From Alterluteimonas quercicellularis (lineage in GTDB: Bacteria; Pseudomonadota; Gammaproteobacteria; Xanthomonadales; Xanthomonadaceae), in NCBI RefSeq assembly GCF_021191635.1, contig NZ_JAIWPR010000062.1:1-35690 (forward strand): a stretch of DNA of 35,690 nucleotides, in the 5' to 3' direction. The position numbers and the translations under genes were made by a program. Numbering within the stretch: position 1 is the first letter of the stretch; the number at the start of each line of letters is the position of its first letter. Below the pieces are notes generated by a model that worked only from the letters and a program-made list of their open reading frames with translations, had not been told where the DNA came from and did no database searches. Positions 25,062-33,526 of the stretch are shown piece after piece.

Positions 25062-25252
25062 CGTGTGTACCCCCGGAAAGAGACGTCGTCGTCCGGCAGG
25101 CAGGAGCGCGGCGACCCGCCGCCCCGCCCGCCGGTCATGAGTGCCGAATCCTGTCGACGATCCGCCGCGGAACGCGCGCGGAGAGTGGCCCGCAGGCCCG
25201 TCCCGACACTAAGTGGCTTCGGCATGGCTTGTCACACTCGGGTTCTGGCCGG

Positions 25253-26704
25253 ATGATCACCGGTCCTCACATTCCATCGGCCGTCCCGATGCCCCGCCCC
25301 CTGGCGACGCTGCGCGAGCGCGCCGCATCCGGCCTCCGGGCGGCCTCTGCCTGGCTGCAGGACGTCCCGCTCGCCGATCCGATGGACCGCCGCAACGCGG
25401 CGACTCTGCAGGTCCTGTTCCTGTTCCTCGGCACCACGGTGCCGCTCAACTGGTGGCGCCACGTGCTGGCGGGCATGATCACGCCGCAGCTGCGCGTCTA
25501 CATGTTCGCCGACGTGGCCGCGGCGCTGTTCTGCTTCGCGAGCTTCTGGCTGATCCGCCGCGGGCGCCTGCGCGGCGGCATCGCGCTGTTCGTGACCGCG
25601 CAGCTGTCGGCCGCCTGCGCCGGCTACGCGGCCACCGCGGTGATGTTCGACCAGACCGTGCAGATGCTGTCGCTGCTGATCGCCGGGCTGGTGCTCGGCC
25701 GCCGCGCGCTGTGGACGGTGTTCGCGATGCTGCTGGCGGTGGTGGCGATCGGCGTGCTCGCCAACCTGCTGCCCGCGACCCGCACCGAGCAGGCGCTGAC
25801 CCGCGCCGCGGTGATCCTGCCGTCGTTCGTGATGAGCTACCTGGTGGTGACGCTGGTGCTCGACCGCATCATCGCCGCGATGCGCGGGGCGCTGGCGGAG
25901 TCGAAGGCGCGCGGCGAGCGCCTGGAGCGCGAGATGCGAGAGCGCGAGCGCGCGCAGGCGCAGCTGGTCGAGGCGCAGAAGCTGGAGGCCACCGGGCGCC
26001 TGGCCAGTGGCGTGGCGCACGATTTCGACAACATCCTGGCGCTGATGGCCGGCTTTTCCGGCGAGCGCCACCGCGTCGACCCCGCCGCCGGCGGCAGCGC
26101 GCGCGCCGAGGCGCTGGCCGAAGCGCTGGAGGGCGTGGAGCAGGCCGCGCAGCGCGGGATGACGCTGACCCGCAAGCTGCTGAGCTTCGCCCAGCCGCTG
26201 CCGGCCCGGCCGGAGACCTTCGACGCCGGGCAGGCGCTGGCCGAGCTGGCGCCGATGCTGCGGCAGAGCTTCGGCCCGGACGTGCGCGTGCGCGTCGGCC
26301 GCGCCGACACCGCGCTGCCGATCCGCATCGACCGCCACCAGTTCGACCTGATGCTGCTCAACATCGCCTCCAACGCCCGCGACGCCATGCCCGACGGCGG
26401 CGCGTTCGAGGCCGCGGCCGCGCGCGCGGCCGACGGCCGGGTCGAGATCGTCCTGCGCGACAGCGGGCACGGCATGCCCGCCCACGTGCGGGAGCGCGCG
26501 TTCGAGCCCTTCTTCACCACCAAGCCGCCCGGCAGCGGCACCGGGCTCGGGCTCGCGGTCGCGCACGGCCTGGTGACCGGCGCCGACGGCAGCATCGAGG
26601 TGGAGAGCGCGCCCGGCGCCGGCACCGCCTTCCGCATCCTGCTGCCGTTCGCCGCCGCCGACGCCGCACCGGCCGGCGCTCAGCCCAGCGAGGTCAGCAC
26701 GTAG
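25253..26704 (+). CDS. Membrane sensor histidine kinase
   Basis: A 483-residue kinase. About six transmembrane helices fill residues 51-205 without an obvious periplasmic sensor domain, so the signal is probably sensed in the membrane. A coiled-coil linker (about 205-245) leads to the H-box LASGVAHDFDNILALM with His256; most relatives have Asn where Asp259 stands in HDFDN. The ATPase domain has the N-box NIASNARDAMPDGG (about 370), DSGHGMP, FEPFFTTKPPGSGTGLGLAV and a final GTAFRILLPF. Start uncertain: ATG 25253 is used, ATG 25289 is equally possible, and the frame is open further upstream. It runs into the response regulator gene on the opposite strand with a 25-base overlap; the two are probably partners. 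Confidence 0.9.
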   Translation: MITGPHIPSAVPMPRPLATLRERAASGLRAASAWLQDVPLADPMDRRNAATLQVLFLFLGTTVPLNWWRHVLAGMITPQLRVYMFADVAAALFCFASFWLIRRGRLRGGIALFVTAQLSAACAGYAATAVMFDQTVQMLSLLIAGLVLGRRALWTVFAMLLAVVAIGVLANLLPATRTEQALTRAAVILPSFVMSYLVVTLVLDRIIAAMRGALAESKARGERLEREMRERERAQAQLVEAQKLEATGRLASGVAHDFDNILALMAGFSGERHRVDPAAGGSARAEALAEALEGVEQAAQRGMTLTRKLLSFAQPLPARPETFDAGQALAELAPMLRQSFGPDVRVRVGRADTALPIRIDRHQFDLMLLNIASNARDAMPDGGAFEAAAARAADGRVEIVLRDSGHGMPAHVRERAFEPFFTTKPPGSGTGLGLAVAHGLVTGADGSIEVESAPGAGTAFRILLPFAAADAAPAGAQPSEVST

Positions 26705-27360
26705 CCCTCGCCGTGCACCGCCGCCAGCGGCAGCGCCTGGCCGCAGGCGTCGGCCACCTTGCGGCGCAGCCGGTAGACCAGGGTGTCGAGCCGGTGCGGG
26801 TCGAAGTCGTGCACGTTGTCGGCGACCGCCGCGATCAGCCGGTCGCGCCCGACCGCCTCGCCCTCGGCGCGGGCGAGGCATTGCAGCAGGCGCCGCTCGC
26901 TCTTGGTCAGCGCCACCTCGCCGCCCGGCCCGGCCAGGCTCCAGCCGTTGTCCAGCAGGCGCCAGCCGGACGCGGCGGGCGCCTGTTCGCCGTGCAGGCG
27001 ACGCGCCAGGCTGTGCAGGGTGGCGGCCAGCAGCTCGATCTCCACCGGCTTGGACAGGTAGGCGTCGGCGCCCTCGTTGAGGCCGCGCACGCGGTCCGGG
27101 GTCTCGCGGCGCGCGGTCAGCATGACGATGCCCATCCTGGGGTGGCGCGCGCGCAGCCCGCGCGCGACGTCGTAGCCGCTGGCGTCGGGCAGGCCGACGT
27201 CCAGCACCACGATGTCCGGCACGGTCGCGGCCATCAGCCGCTCCAGCTCCGCCGCGCTGGCCAGGCCCGCCACCTCGAAGCCGTAGTCGGCCAGGCGCGG
27301 CCGCAGCACGCGCTCGCGCAGCATGTCGTCGTCTTCCACGAGCACGATCCTGAGGGTCAT
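26680..27360 (-). CDS. OmpR-family response regulator
   Basis: A 226-residue two-component regulator. The receiver domain (1-120) has acidic residues Asp10-Asp12, phospho-acceptor Asp54 in VVLDVGLPDASGYD, Thr82 in VMLTARRE and Lys104 in YLSKPVE. The C-terminal winged-helix domain (about 135-226) shows LTKSERRLLQCLARAEGEAV, HRLDTLVYRLRRKV and HGEGYVLTSLG. It binds DNA, targets unknown. It converges on the histidine kinase gene with overlapping stop regions and is divergent from the alkaline phosphatase gene, so the phosphatase promoter is an obvious candidate target. The receiver and kinase motifs are complete. Confidence 0.93.
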   Translation of the reverse strand: MTLRIVLVEDDDMLRERVLRPRLADYGFEVAGLASAAELERLMAATVPDIVVLDVGLPDASGYDVARGLRARHPRMGIVMLTARRETPDRVRGLNEGADAYLSKPVEIELLAATLHSLARRLHGEQAPAASGWRLLDNGWSLAGPGGEVALTKSERRLLQCLARAEGEAVGRDRLIAAVADNVHDFDPHRLDTLVYRLRRKVADACGQALPLAAVHGEGYVLTSLG

Positions 27361-27500
27361 CGGCAGGTCTCCCGCAGCGCGGGGGCGCCGCGATGGCTGT
27401 CACACCGGGATGGTAGCCGCGCGCGAGGCCCGGTTGCCGTCAAGCCGCAACACGGCGGGGGCATAATGGCGCGCTTCCCCCGCGACCGGATCTTCGTTCG

Positions 27501-29186
27501 ATGCGCCTTTCGCTGGCAGGCCCGGCCTGCGTCCTCACCCTGATCTGCGCCGCCTGCGCCTCCCTCGACGCCCCGCCCGCCCCCGTCGTGGACGTGCCGC
27601 CCGCCACCGGCCGCGCCGGCGAGACGCCGGAGTGGTGGTACCGCAGCGGCGCCGCGCGCGCCGCCGGCAACGGCGCCATGCAGGGCCGGGCCAGGAACGT
27701 CATCCTGTTCCTCGGCGACGGCATGAGCCTGACCACCGTGGCCGCCGCGCGCATCCTGGAAGGCCAGCGCAACGGCGGCAGCGGCGAGGAGCACCAGCTG
27801 AGCTGGGAGCGCTTCCCCGCCACCGCGCTCAGCAAGACCTACAACACCGACTCGCAGACCCCCGACTCCGCCGGCACCATGACCGCCATCGCCAGCGGGG
27901 TGAAGACCCACATGGGCGCGATCGGCGTGTCCGCCGGCGTGCGCGACGACTGCGCCGGTAGCCTGGAGCGGCCGGTGCAGTCCTGGCTGCAGCTGGCCAG
28001 CGACGCCGGGCTGGCCACCGGCATCGTCACCACCGCGCGGCTGACCCACGCCACCCCCGCGGCCACCTACGCCCACGTGCCCGACCGCAACTGGGAGAAC
28101 GACACCGACCTGCCGGAGGAAGCCAGGGCCGCCGGCTGCCGCGACATCGCCCAGCAGTTGCTCGACTTCGCGCCCGGCCGCGGCCCGCGCGTGGTGCTGG
28201 GCGGCGGGCGCGGCGAGTTCCTGCCGGTCGAGCAGCGCGACCCCGAGTACGCCGACAAGGTCGGCCAGCGCCTGGACGGGCGCGACCTGGCGGCCGAGTG
28301 GCGCGCCGCCCACCCCGGCGGCGCCTACGTCTGGAACACCGCGCAGTTCCGCGCCGCCGCCGACGCCCCGGCGGTGCTCGGCCTGTTCGAGTACGACCAC
28401 ATGCAGTACGAGCACGACCGCGACCGCGGCGAGCGCGGCGAGCCTGAGCTGGCCGAGATGACCCGCTTCGCGATCGAGCGCCTCGAGCGCGAGGGCACCG
28501 GCTACGTGCTGCTGGTGGAAAGCGGGCGCATCGACCACGCCAACCACGAGGGCAACGCCTACCGCGCCCTCGACGAGACCGTGGCGCTGTCGCGCGCGGT
28601 GCAGGCGGCCGTCGAGGCGACCTCCGAGGACGACACCCTGATCCTGGTCACCGCCGACCACTCGCACACCCTCAACTTCGTCGGCTATCCCGTCCGCGGC
28701 AACCCGATCCTGGGCAAGGTGCGCGGCGGCGCCGGCGAGGACGGCGACCCGAGCGAGTACGCCCGCGACGCCCTCGGGCTGCCCTTCACCACCCTGGTCT
28801 ACGTCAACGGCCCCGGCTACGCGGGCGCCAGCAACCAGCAGCCCGAAGGCCCGAAGACCCACTTCCACAAGCCCAGCCGCTTCCGCGAGGCCACTGGCCG
28901 GCCCGACCTGAGCGCCGTGGACACCGAGCACCCGGACTTCATGCAGGAAGCGCTGGTGCCGCTGGCCAGCGAATCGCACGGCGGCGACGACGTCGGCGTG
29001 TGGGCGCGCGGCCCCGGCAGCGCGGCGGTGCGCGGCACCATCGAACAGAACGTCATCTACCACCTGCTCGTCCAGGCCACGCCGGCGCTGCGGGCGCAGC
29101 TGTGCGCGGGCGGCCACTGCAACGCCGACGGCGTGCCGGTGGACCTGCCGCGCCCGCAGCCCCGCGCGGAGGCGGCCGCCCGCTGA
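27501..29186 (+). CDS. Alkaline phosphatase (PhoA superfamily), exported
   Basis: A 561-residue phosphomonoesterase for the periplasm or cell surface. The N-terminus is a signal peptide (LAGPACVLTLICAAC); Cys19 could be lipidated, but a Cys at -3 makes a poor lipobox. Metal and active-site motifs: NVILFLGDGMSLTT with Asp73, nucleophile Ser123 in SQTPDSAGTMTAIASG, LTHATPAATYAH, VESGRIDHANHEG, VTADHSHTLN, and the late SESHGGDDV with metal-binding His. Longer than E. coli PhoA by about 90 residues. Whether it is phosphate-regulated cannot be told: no clear Pho box was seen, only a CATAAT -10-like word at about 27470. The following 117 bases have a GC hairpin but no T-run. Confidence 0.92.
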   Translation: MRLSLAGPACVLTLICAACASLDAPPAPVVDVPPATGRAGETPEWWYRSGAARAAGNGAMQGRARNVILFLGDGMSLTTVAAARILEGQRNGGSGEEHQLSWERFPATALSKTYNTDSQTPDSAGTMTAIASGVKTHMGAIGVSAGVRDDCAGSLERPVQSWLQLASDAGLATGIVTTARLTHATPAATYAHVPDRNWENDTDLPEEARAAGCRDIAQQLLDFAPGRGPRVVLGGGRGEFLPVEQRDPEYADKVGQRLDGRDLAAEWRAAHPGGAYVWNTAQFRAAADAPAVLGLFEYDHMQYEHDRDRGERGEPELAEMTRFAIERLEREGTGYVLLVESGRIDHANHEGNAYRALDETVALSRAVQAAVEATSEDDTLILVTADHSHTLNFVGYPVRGNPILGKVRGGAGEDGDPSEYARDALGLPFTTLVYVNGPGYAGASNQQPEGPKTHFHKPSRFREATGRPDLSAVDTEHPDFMQEALVPLASESHGGDDVGVWARGPGSAAVRGTIEQNVIYHLLVQATPALRAQLCAGGHCNADGVPVDLPRPQPRAEAAAR

Positions 29187-29303
29187 GCGCGGGCGTGGCG
29201 CCACGCGAAGGCGGCCGCCACGGGGCCCGGCCATAGGTACGACGCGCCGGCCACGCGGCGCCGGCTATGCTGGCGCCGTTCCCATACGCGAGGAGTTACC
29301 GCC

Positions 29304-30089
29304 ATGAGTCGACTCGACGGCAAGGTCTGCGTGGTCACCGGCGCCGCCAGCGGCATCGGCCTGCGCATCGCCGAGGTCTACGCGGCGGCCGGCGGCCGGG
29401 TCGCCATCGCCGACCTCACGCTGGAGGCCGCCGAGCGCGCGGCCGCCGCGATCCGCGAGTCCGGCGGCGAGGCGCTGGCGGTGGCGATGGACGTCACCGA
29501 CGAGGGCCAGGTGGTGGCGGGCATGGCCAAGGTGGTCGACGCCTACGGCCGCATCGACGTGCTGGTTTCCAACGCCGGCATCCAGATCGTCAACAAGCTC
29601 ACCGATTTCAGCCTGGACGACTGGCGCAGGATGCTGGCCATCCACCTCGACGGCGCCTTCCTCACCACCCGCGAGGCCCTGCGCGACATGGAGAAGCGGC
29701 GCGAGGGCGGCGCGATCATCTACATGGGCTCGGTGCACTCCCACCTCGCATCGAAGCTCAAGGCGCCCTACGTCACCGCCAAGCACGGCCTGCTGGGCCT
29801 GGCACGCACGGTGGCCAAGGAGGCGGCCGAGTACGGCGTGCGCGCCAACGTGATCTGTCCCGGCTTCGTGCGCACGCCGCTGGTGGAGAAGCAGATCCCC
29901 GAGCAGGCCCGCGAACTGGGCATCAGCGAGGAGGCCGTGGTCAAGGACGTCATGCTCAAGGACACCGTGGACGGCGAGTTCACCACCGTCGACGACGTGG
30001 CCCAGGTCGCCCTGACCCTGGCCGCGTTCGAGACCAACGCATTGACCGGCCAGAGCCTCGTCGTCAGCCACGGCTGGTTCATGCAGTGA
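29304..30089 (+). CDS. bdhA: 3-hydroxybutyrate dehydrogenase (SDR family)
   Basis: A 261-residue NAD-dependent short-chain dehydrogenase that oxidises D-3-hydroxybutyrate to acetoacetate in polyhydroxybutyrate or ketone-body use. The nucleotide motif TGAASGIG is at 12-19, NAG at 90-92, and the catalytic Ser143-Tyr156-Lys160 lie in [20 protein letters not shown], a string typical of hydroxybutyrate dehydrogenases rather than acetoacetyl-CoA reductases. The end [13 protein letters not shown] also fits. ATG has GAGGAG eight bases upstream. Its TGA stop overlaps the GTG start of the patatin gene, so the two are translationally coupled. Confidence 0.92.
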   Translation: MSRLDGKVCVVTGAASGIGLRIAEVYAAAGGRVAIADLTLEAAERAAAAIRESGGEALAVAMDVTDEGQVVAGMAKVVDAYGRIDVLVSNAGIQIVNKLTDFSLDDWRRMLAIHLDGAFLTTREALRDMEKRREGGAIIYMGSVHSHLASKLKAPYVTAKHGLLGLARTVAKEAAEYGVRANVICPGFVRTPLVEKQIPEQARELGISEEAVVKDVMLKDTVDGEFTTVDDVAQVALTLAAFETNALTGQSLVVSHGWFMQ

Positions 30090-31282
30090 ACGCGCCGCGC
30101 GCCGAGGTCTGCGCGCGGATCGCGCGCTACCCCACCGTCGCCCTGGTGCTGCAGGGCGGCGGCGCGCTGGGCGGCTACCAGTGCGGCGTGTACGAGGAAC
30201 TGCACGAGGCCGGCATCCGCCCCGGCTGGATCGCCGGCATCTCGATCGGCGCGATCAACGCCGCGATCATCGCCGGCAACCCGGTCGGACAGCGCGTGGA
30301 GCGGCTGCGCGCGTTCTGGGAGATGATCTCGGAGCCGGCCGGCTCCGCGCTGTCCTGGCCGGCGCTGGCCGTGCGCACCACCGTCGCCGCGCTGCCGCCG
30401 CACCCCGAGCTGCTGGCCTGGGCCAACGCCCTGTCGGCGCTGGGCGCGCTGCTGCAGGGCCAGCGCGGCTTCTTCGAGGCGCGCACGCTCCCGCCCTTCC
30501 TGTTCGACGACGGCAGCGACGCCGCCACCAGCTTCTACGACGTCGCCCCGCTGCGCCGCACCCTCGAGGCCTTCGTCGACTTCGACCGCATCAACCGCGA
30601 CCGCAGCGTGCGCCTGACCGTGGGCGCGACCGCGGTGGGCAGCGGCAACTTCCGCTACTTCGACAGCGCCCGCGAGCCCATCCGCATCGAGCACATCCTC
30701 GCCTCCGGCGCGCTGCCGCCGGCCTTTCCCGCGGTGGAGATCGACGGCGAAGCCTACTGGGACGGCGGCATCGTCTCCAACACCCCGCTGGAGTACGTGC
30801 TCGACTGCCGCGCCAGCGCCGACACCCTCGCCCTGCAGGTGGACCTGTGGAGCTCGCAGGGCCCGCGGCCGCGCTCGATGATGGACGTGCTGGAGCGGAT
30901 GAAGGACATCCGCTTCTCCAGCCGCACCCGCCACGGCACCCGCACGGTGGAACTGGCCCAGCAGCTGCGCAGCGCGCTCAAGGAGCTGATCGCCCGCCTG
31001 CCCGACCGCAAGCTGCCGCCGCACCTCTCCAAGGCGCTGGCCCCCTACCTCGACGACCGCGTCTTCAACGTCGTCCACCTGATCTACCAGTCCGGCGCCC
31101 ACGAGCGCCAGCACAAGGACTACGCCTTCGGCCGCATCCCCCTGCAGCACCACTGGGACGCCGGCCGCCGCGACATGGCCCTGACCCTGGACCACCCCGA
31201 GTTCTTCGACCTGCCCGACCGCGACGTGGGCGTGGCGACGCACGATGTGCATCGGCTGGTGTCGCCGGATTCGCCCTCCTAA
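30086..31282 (+). CDS. Patatin-like phospholipase with DUF3734-type C-terminus
   Basis: A 398-residue lipase or esterase with a Ser-Asp dyad. The patatin domain (about 17-235) has the oxyanion loop [11 protein letters not shown], nucleophile Ser53 in [11 protein letters not shown] and Asp226 in YWDGGIVSN. The remainder ([51 protein letters not shown]) matches DUF3734, found in proteins often next to hydroxybutyrate dehydrogenase in polyhydroxybutyrate users. The GTG start at 30086 is chosen because GTGA overlaps the upstream stop and no ATG lies nearby in frame. No signal peptide: cytoplasmic or granule-bound. The pair suggests storage-lipid turnover, by inference. Confidence 0.92.
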   Translation: MNAPRAEVCARIARYPTVALVLQGGGALGGYQCGVYEELHEAGIRPGWIAGISIGAINAAIIAGNPVGQRVERLRAFWEMISEPAGSALSWPALAVRTTVAALPPHPELLAWANALSALGALLQGQRGFFEARTLPPFLFDDGSDAATSFYDVAPLRRTLEAFVDFDRINRDRSVRLTVGATAVGSGNFRYFDSAREPIRIEHILASGALPPAFPAVEIDGEAYWDGGIVSNTPLEYVLDCRASADTLALQVDLWSSQGPRPRSMMDVLERMKDIRFSSRTRHGTRTVELAQQLRSALKELIARLPDRKLPPHLSKALAPYLDDRVFNVVHLIYQSGAHERQHKDYAFGRIPLQHHWDAGRRDMALTLDHPEFFDLPDRDVGVATHDVHRLVSPDSPS

Positions 31283-31291
31283 AAGGAGGGC
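31273..31291. terminator. Hairpin over the patatin stop codon
   Basis: A perfect 8-base-pair stem GCCCTCCT / AGGAGGGC with an AAA loop, enclosing the TAA stop. No T-run follows on either strand, so termination is uncertain; it lies between two convergent genes and could serve both. Confidence 0.5.
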
Positions 31292-31319
31292 ATATAGCTC
31301 GGCCGCGGCCGCGACATGC

Positions 31320-31338
31320 TTTCACGGCGCCGCCGTGA
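31320..31338. terminator. Hairpin over the stop of the truncated Rhs
   Basis: Perfect inverted repeat TTCACGGC-GCC-GCCGTGAA. On the minus strand it contains the last codons and the TGA of the truncated Rhs gene. No T-run. It may mark the scar where the Rhs sequence was cut off, or work as a 3' structure. Confidence 0.4.
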
Positions 31339-32860
31339 ATCGGCCGGTCTTGACGGTCACCGTAGGTCGCGCGAGAGCATCGAATTGTTGCACCGTCGAC
31401 GTGAACTCGTCTCCGGGCCGCACGGTCCTGGTCTGGATCAAGGGGCGGACGACTTCGTCCGTCAGCAGCGTCCTTCCCAACCGGGCGCCGAGCCGGACCG
31501 AAAATCCACGATTGACTGTTGGATCCTGTGCGTATGCGTATTCACGGGTCTCGCGGACCACGCCATTGGCATCTAGTACCTGTTCGGCGAGGAGCAGGCT
31601 GTCGTTACCCGACAGCACATTCGAATCACCGATGGTTGCTGCCGACAACGTCGTCCCATACTGCGAACGCAGGATCGTGCCGTCCGGTCGCGTCGTCGAA
31701 TTCCATTTCGCTCCACCGGCGCCCGCGCTGAAATCGACGGCGTAGGTGTGCGTCTGCTGCGGAACGCCTGCTCCCTCGACACGTTTGTTCTTCAGGCTCC
31801 ACAACGTATACCAGGTCGGGCCGAACTGGCCCGGGCAATAGTTATTGTAGTTGGAGGTACGCCACACGCGCTCGTGATCGAACGAAAACAAGCCCACCGC
31901 TCCACTCGGATGTTCGACCCTGAAATCAACGCTGTCGAACTCCCGAAAGATGTCCGAATCGGTATCGCAGGGATTATAGTGGACCTCCGGATCCGGGCGC
32001 AGCACGAGCGGGTCCGACATGATATTGGAGAACGAGTACCTCCATCTCGCCCCATCGGGATTTACCACGCTGGAAAGATTCGTGGCCCCGATATCATCCG
32101 TCGAGTACTCATATCGCCAGACGCTGCCCCCGCTAGCAATGGCTGATACGATGTTCGCACCGCTCCAGGCCAGCACGATCGACCGGCCATCGCTAGACGT
32201 GATCGACTGCAATTTATCGCCGCTGTAGGCGTAGTCCACCCAGTTACCGAACCGATCCTCGATGCGCGTAGCGGCCAGGTAGACGCGCTTTCTCGCAAGC
32301 CCGGTATTCCGACGATTGGTCACGTCATACTTCTTGAGCAGGAACTGCTCCCGCTCGATGGCCCAGTCCAGGTAGTAGGTCAGTCCGTCCGTTGTCACGG
32401 CAGCGAAGGCCTCTCCTGGATATCCGTTCTTCGTCGCCCCAAGGCAGCGGAGCCGGATGTTCCCGTTGGCGACCCACGGATACGATCGCCCATCGGATGG
32501 CTCGCCGTGCGCCCCCGCAATGCGTGCCATCAATTGCCCGCCGCCTACGCCTGGAAGCGAGAGCGTGTAGCCGTCCCAGAAGTCGTGCCAGTGGAACAGC
32601 AGCGAGTTCTCGTGAACGAACGGAGGCGACACACGGCTGCAACGATTGAATCGAGCTGCATCCGATGGCGGGCCAACAGCCCAGCCCTGCTGCGCCGCGA
32701 CGAGCGTCTCCTCGTAGGGAATGCTGATATCCCAGTCGCCAAATCCACCGAGGAAATGATTCTCGAAGCTGACCCTGAGCTGTGCCCTGGATTGAATAAC
32801 CAACCTCCTTCCCAGCGTAACCGGGAGGTTATTATTGCCGGCGATTGCTATGTCGCTCAT
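31322..32860 (-). CDS. Rhs N-terminal region, truncated before the YD core (second reading frame)
   Basis: A 512-residue open frame that reads as the N-terminal part of an Rhs protein. DIAIAGNNNLPVTLGRR matches the conserved start of Rhs beta-cage regions; LLFHWHDFWDGYTL, GYPGEAFAAVTTDGLTYYLDW and TRIEDRFGNWVDYAY are typical Xanthomonadaceae Rhs segments. It ends abruptly in FDALARPTVTVKTGRFTAAP, without YD core, repeat-associated core or toxin tip. Its ATG overlaps the stop of the signal-peptide frame at 32857-33114, and coding similarity continues upstream of the ATG (GASFEMSD), so this is the same gene broken by a slip of one base at the C6 run 32872-32877. It is probably a pseudogene unless the break is a sequencing error or phase-variable. 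Confidence 0.8.
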   Translation of the reverse strand: MSDIAIAGNNNLPVTLGRRLVIQSRAQLRVSFENHFLGGFGDWDISIPYEETLVAAQQGWAVGPPSDAARFNRCSRVSPPFVHENSLLFHWHDFWDGYTLSLPGVGGGQLMARIAGAHGEPSDGRSYPWVANGNIRLRCLGATKNGYPGEAFAAVTTDGLTYYLDWAIEREQFLLKKYDVTNRRNTGLARKRVYLAATRIEDRFGNWVDYAYSGDKLQSITSSDGRSIVLAWSGANIVSAIASGGSVWRYEYSTDDIGATNLSSVVNPDGARWRYSFSNIMSDPLVLRPDPEVHYNPCDTDSDIFREFDSVDFRVEHPSGAVGLFSFDHERVWRTSNYNNYCPGQFGPTWYTLWSLKNKRVEGAGVPQQTHTYAVDFSAGAGGAKWNSTTRPDGTILRSQYGTTLSAATIGDSNVLSGNDSLLLAEQVLDANGVVRETREYAYAQDPTVNRGFSVRLGARLGRTLLTDEVVRPLIQTRTVRPGDEFTSTVQQFDALARPTVTVKTGRFTAAP

Positions 32861-33114
32861 TTCAAAGGACGCCCCCCGTCAAATCCCGAAACGTTTTCCC
32901 CGAAAGCACCGGAGTCGAGTGCTGAAATACCCCGAGCCGCGGCAATGCGCCTATCGTATTCCTCGAAAGGATACTTTCCCTCGTCTTGGGCATGCGCAAT
33001 ATTTCCCATCAAGGCCACAAAAACCATGGCCATGCCGAAGCGGGCCAAACTTCCACCAGCCCACCATCGATGCGCATTTCCGCCTTGATCGATTTGAATC
33101 AAAATGTGAAGCAT
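32857..33114 (-). CDS. Signal peptide and first segment of the broken Rhs gene
   Basis: An 85-residue frame with a strong GAGGAG five bases before its ATG, a basic n-region and the hydrophobic MAMVFVALMGNIAHA ending in a signal-peptidase-like site. The mature part, YPFEEYDRRIAAARGISALD and FGENVSGFDGG, matches the stretch that precedes the conserved DISLPGN-type motif of Rhs proteins. It then stops at TGA because of a frame slip at a G6 run (minus strand). Adding one G would give DGGASFEMSDIAIAGN, joining it to the following frame. A start at the internal ATG (33033) is possible but lacks the RBS. Confidence 0.75.
   Translation of the reverse strand: MLHILIQIDQGGNAHRWWAGGSLARFGMAMVFVALMGNIAHAQDEGKYPFEEYDRRIAAARGISALDSGAFGENVSGFDGGRPLK
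32872..32877 (-). other. G6 homopolymer at the Rhs frame break
   Basis: Six G residues on the minus strand where frame 1 (GAC GGG GGG CGT) and frame 2 (GCG TCC TTT GAA) meet. A seventh G would restore one continuous Rhs frame. A sequencing or assembly slip, a true frameshift mutation and slipped-strand phase variation all fit. Confidence 0.7.
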
Positions 33115-33526
33115 CGCCGCTCCTCACCCCAAGAAAACATCAACGCCAGACCAACCATTCTCAATTCGCACGCCCCCCTACATTCAACCCAAACCAAAGC
33201 TATCGGAACTTACCGGAGGCTCGCTGCCCCACTTATCATTTTTGTCATTTAATCCATAATCCCTCAACCTACTGATAGCTGGAGGATGGCACCTACCACT
33301 TCTATTTCACCAACTCCACGGCACAGACCCAGCTATCGACTTTATTGGATGAGTGTATTTACCCTCGCCACCTGCATCAAAAGTATTTTGGCAAGGAATT
33401 CTCTAACTCGCCTTTCATCCACGCCAAATCACCATGACATCCCCATCCAAGCCCCCCCCTCATTGACTGCTCCAGTATGGCCGGGCGGACAAGTTGAACT
33501 TTAAATTCTTGCGCCGATATTCTTAT
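33115..33526. other. AT-rich spacer between immunity gene and broken Rhs
   Basis: A 412-base stretch with low GC compared with the rest of the window and no gene I can support. It contains the GAGGAG ribosome site of the broken Rhs at its left end, a C8 run (33452-33459), and a plus-strand stretch open for about 52 codons from 33279 (LEDGTYHFYFTNSTAQTQ) without a start codon, possibly a gene relic. A promoter for the minus-strand Rhs should lie here; TTGAGA with GATGTT 17 bases on is only a weak candidate. Confidence 0.5.

Noticed and set aside
22401..25256. A 951-codon plus-strand open frame opposite the adhesin
   Set aside because: It mirrors the repeats of the adhesin head in antisense and has no start context or domain; long open frames opposite repetitive GC-rich genes are expected.
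32870..32880. Programmed ribosomal frameshift joining the two Rhs frames
   Set aside because: A -1 shift would join the frames, but the run C GGG GGG is not a proper X XXY YYZ slippery heptamer and no downstream pseudoknot is evident. An indel is simpler.
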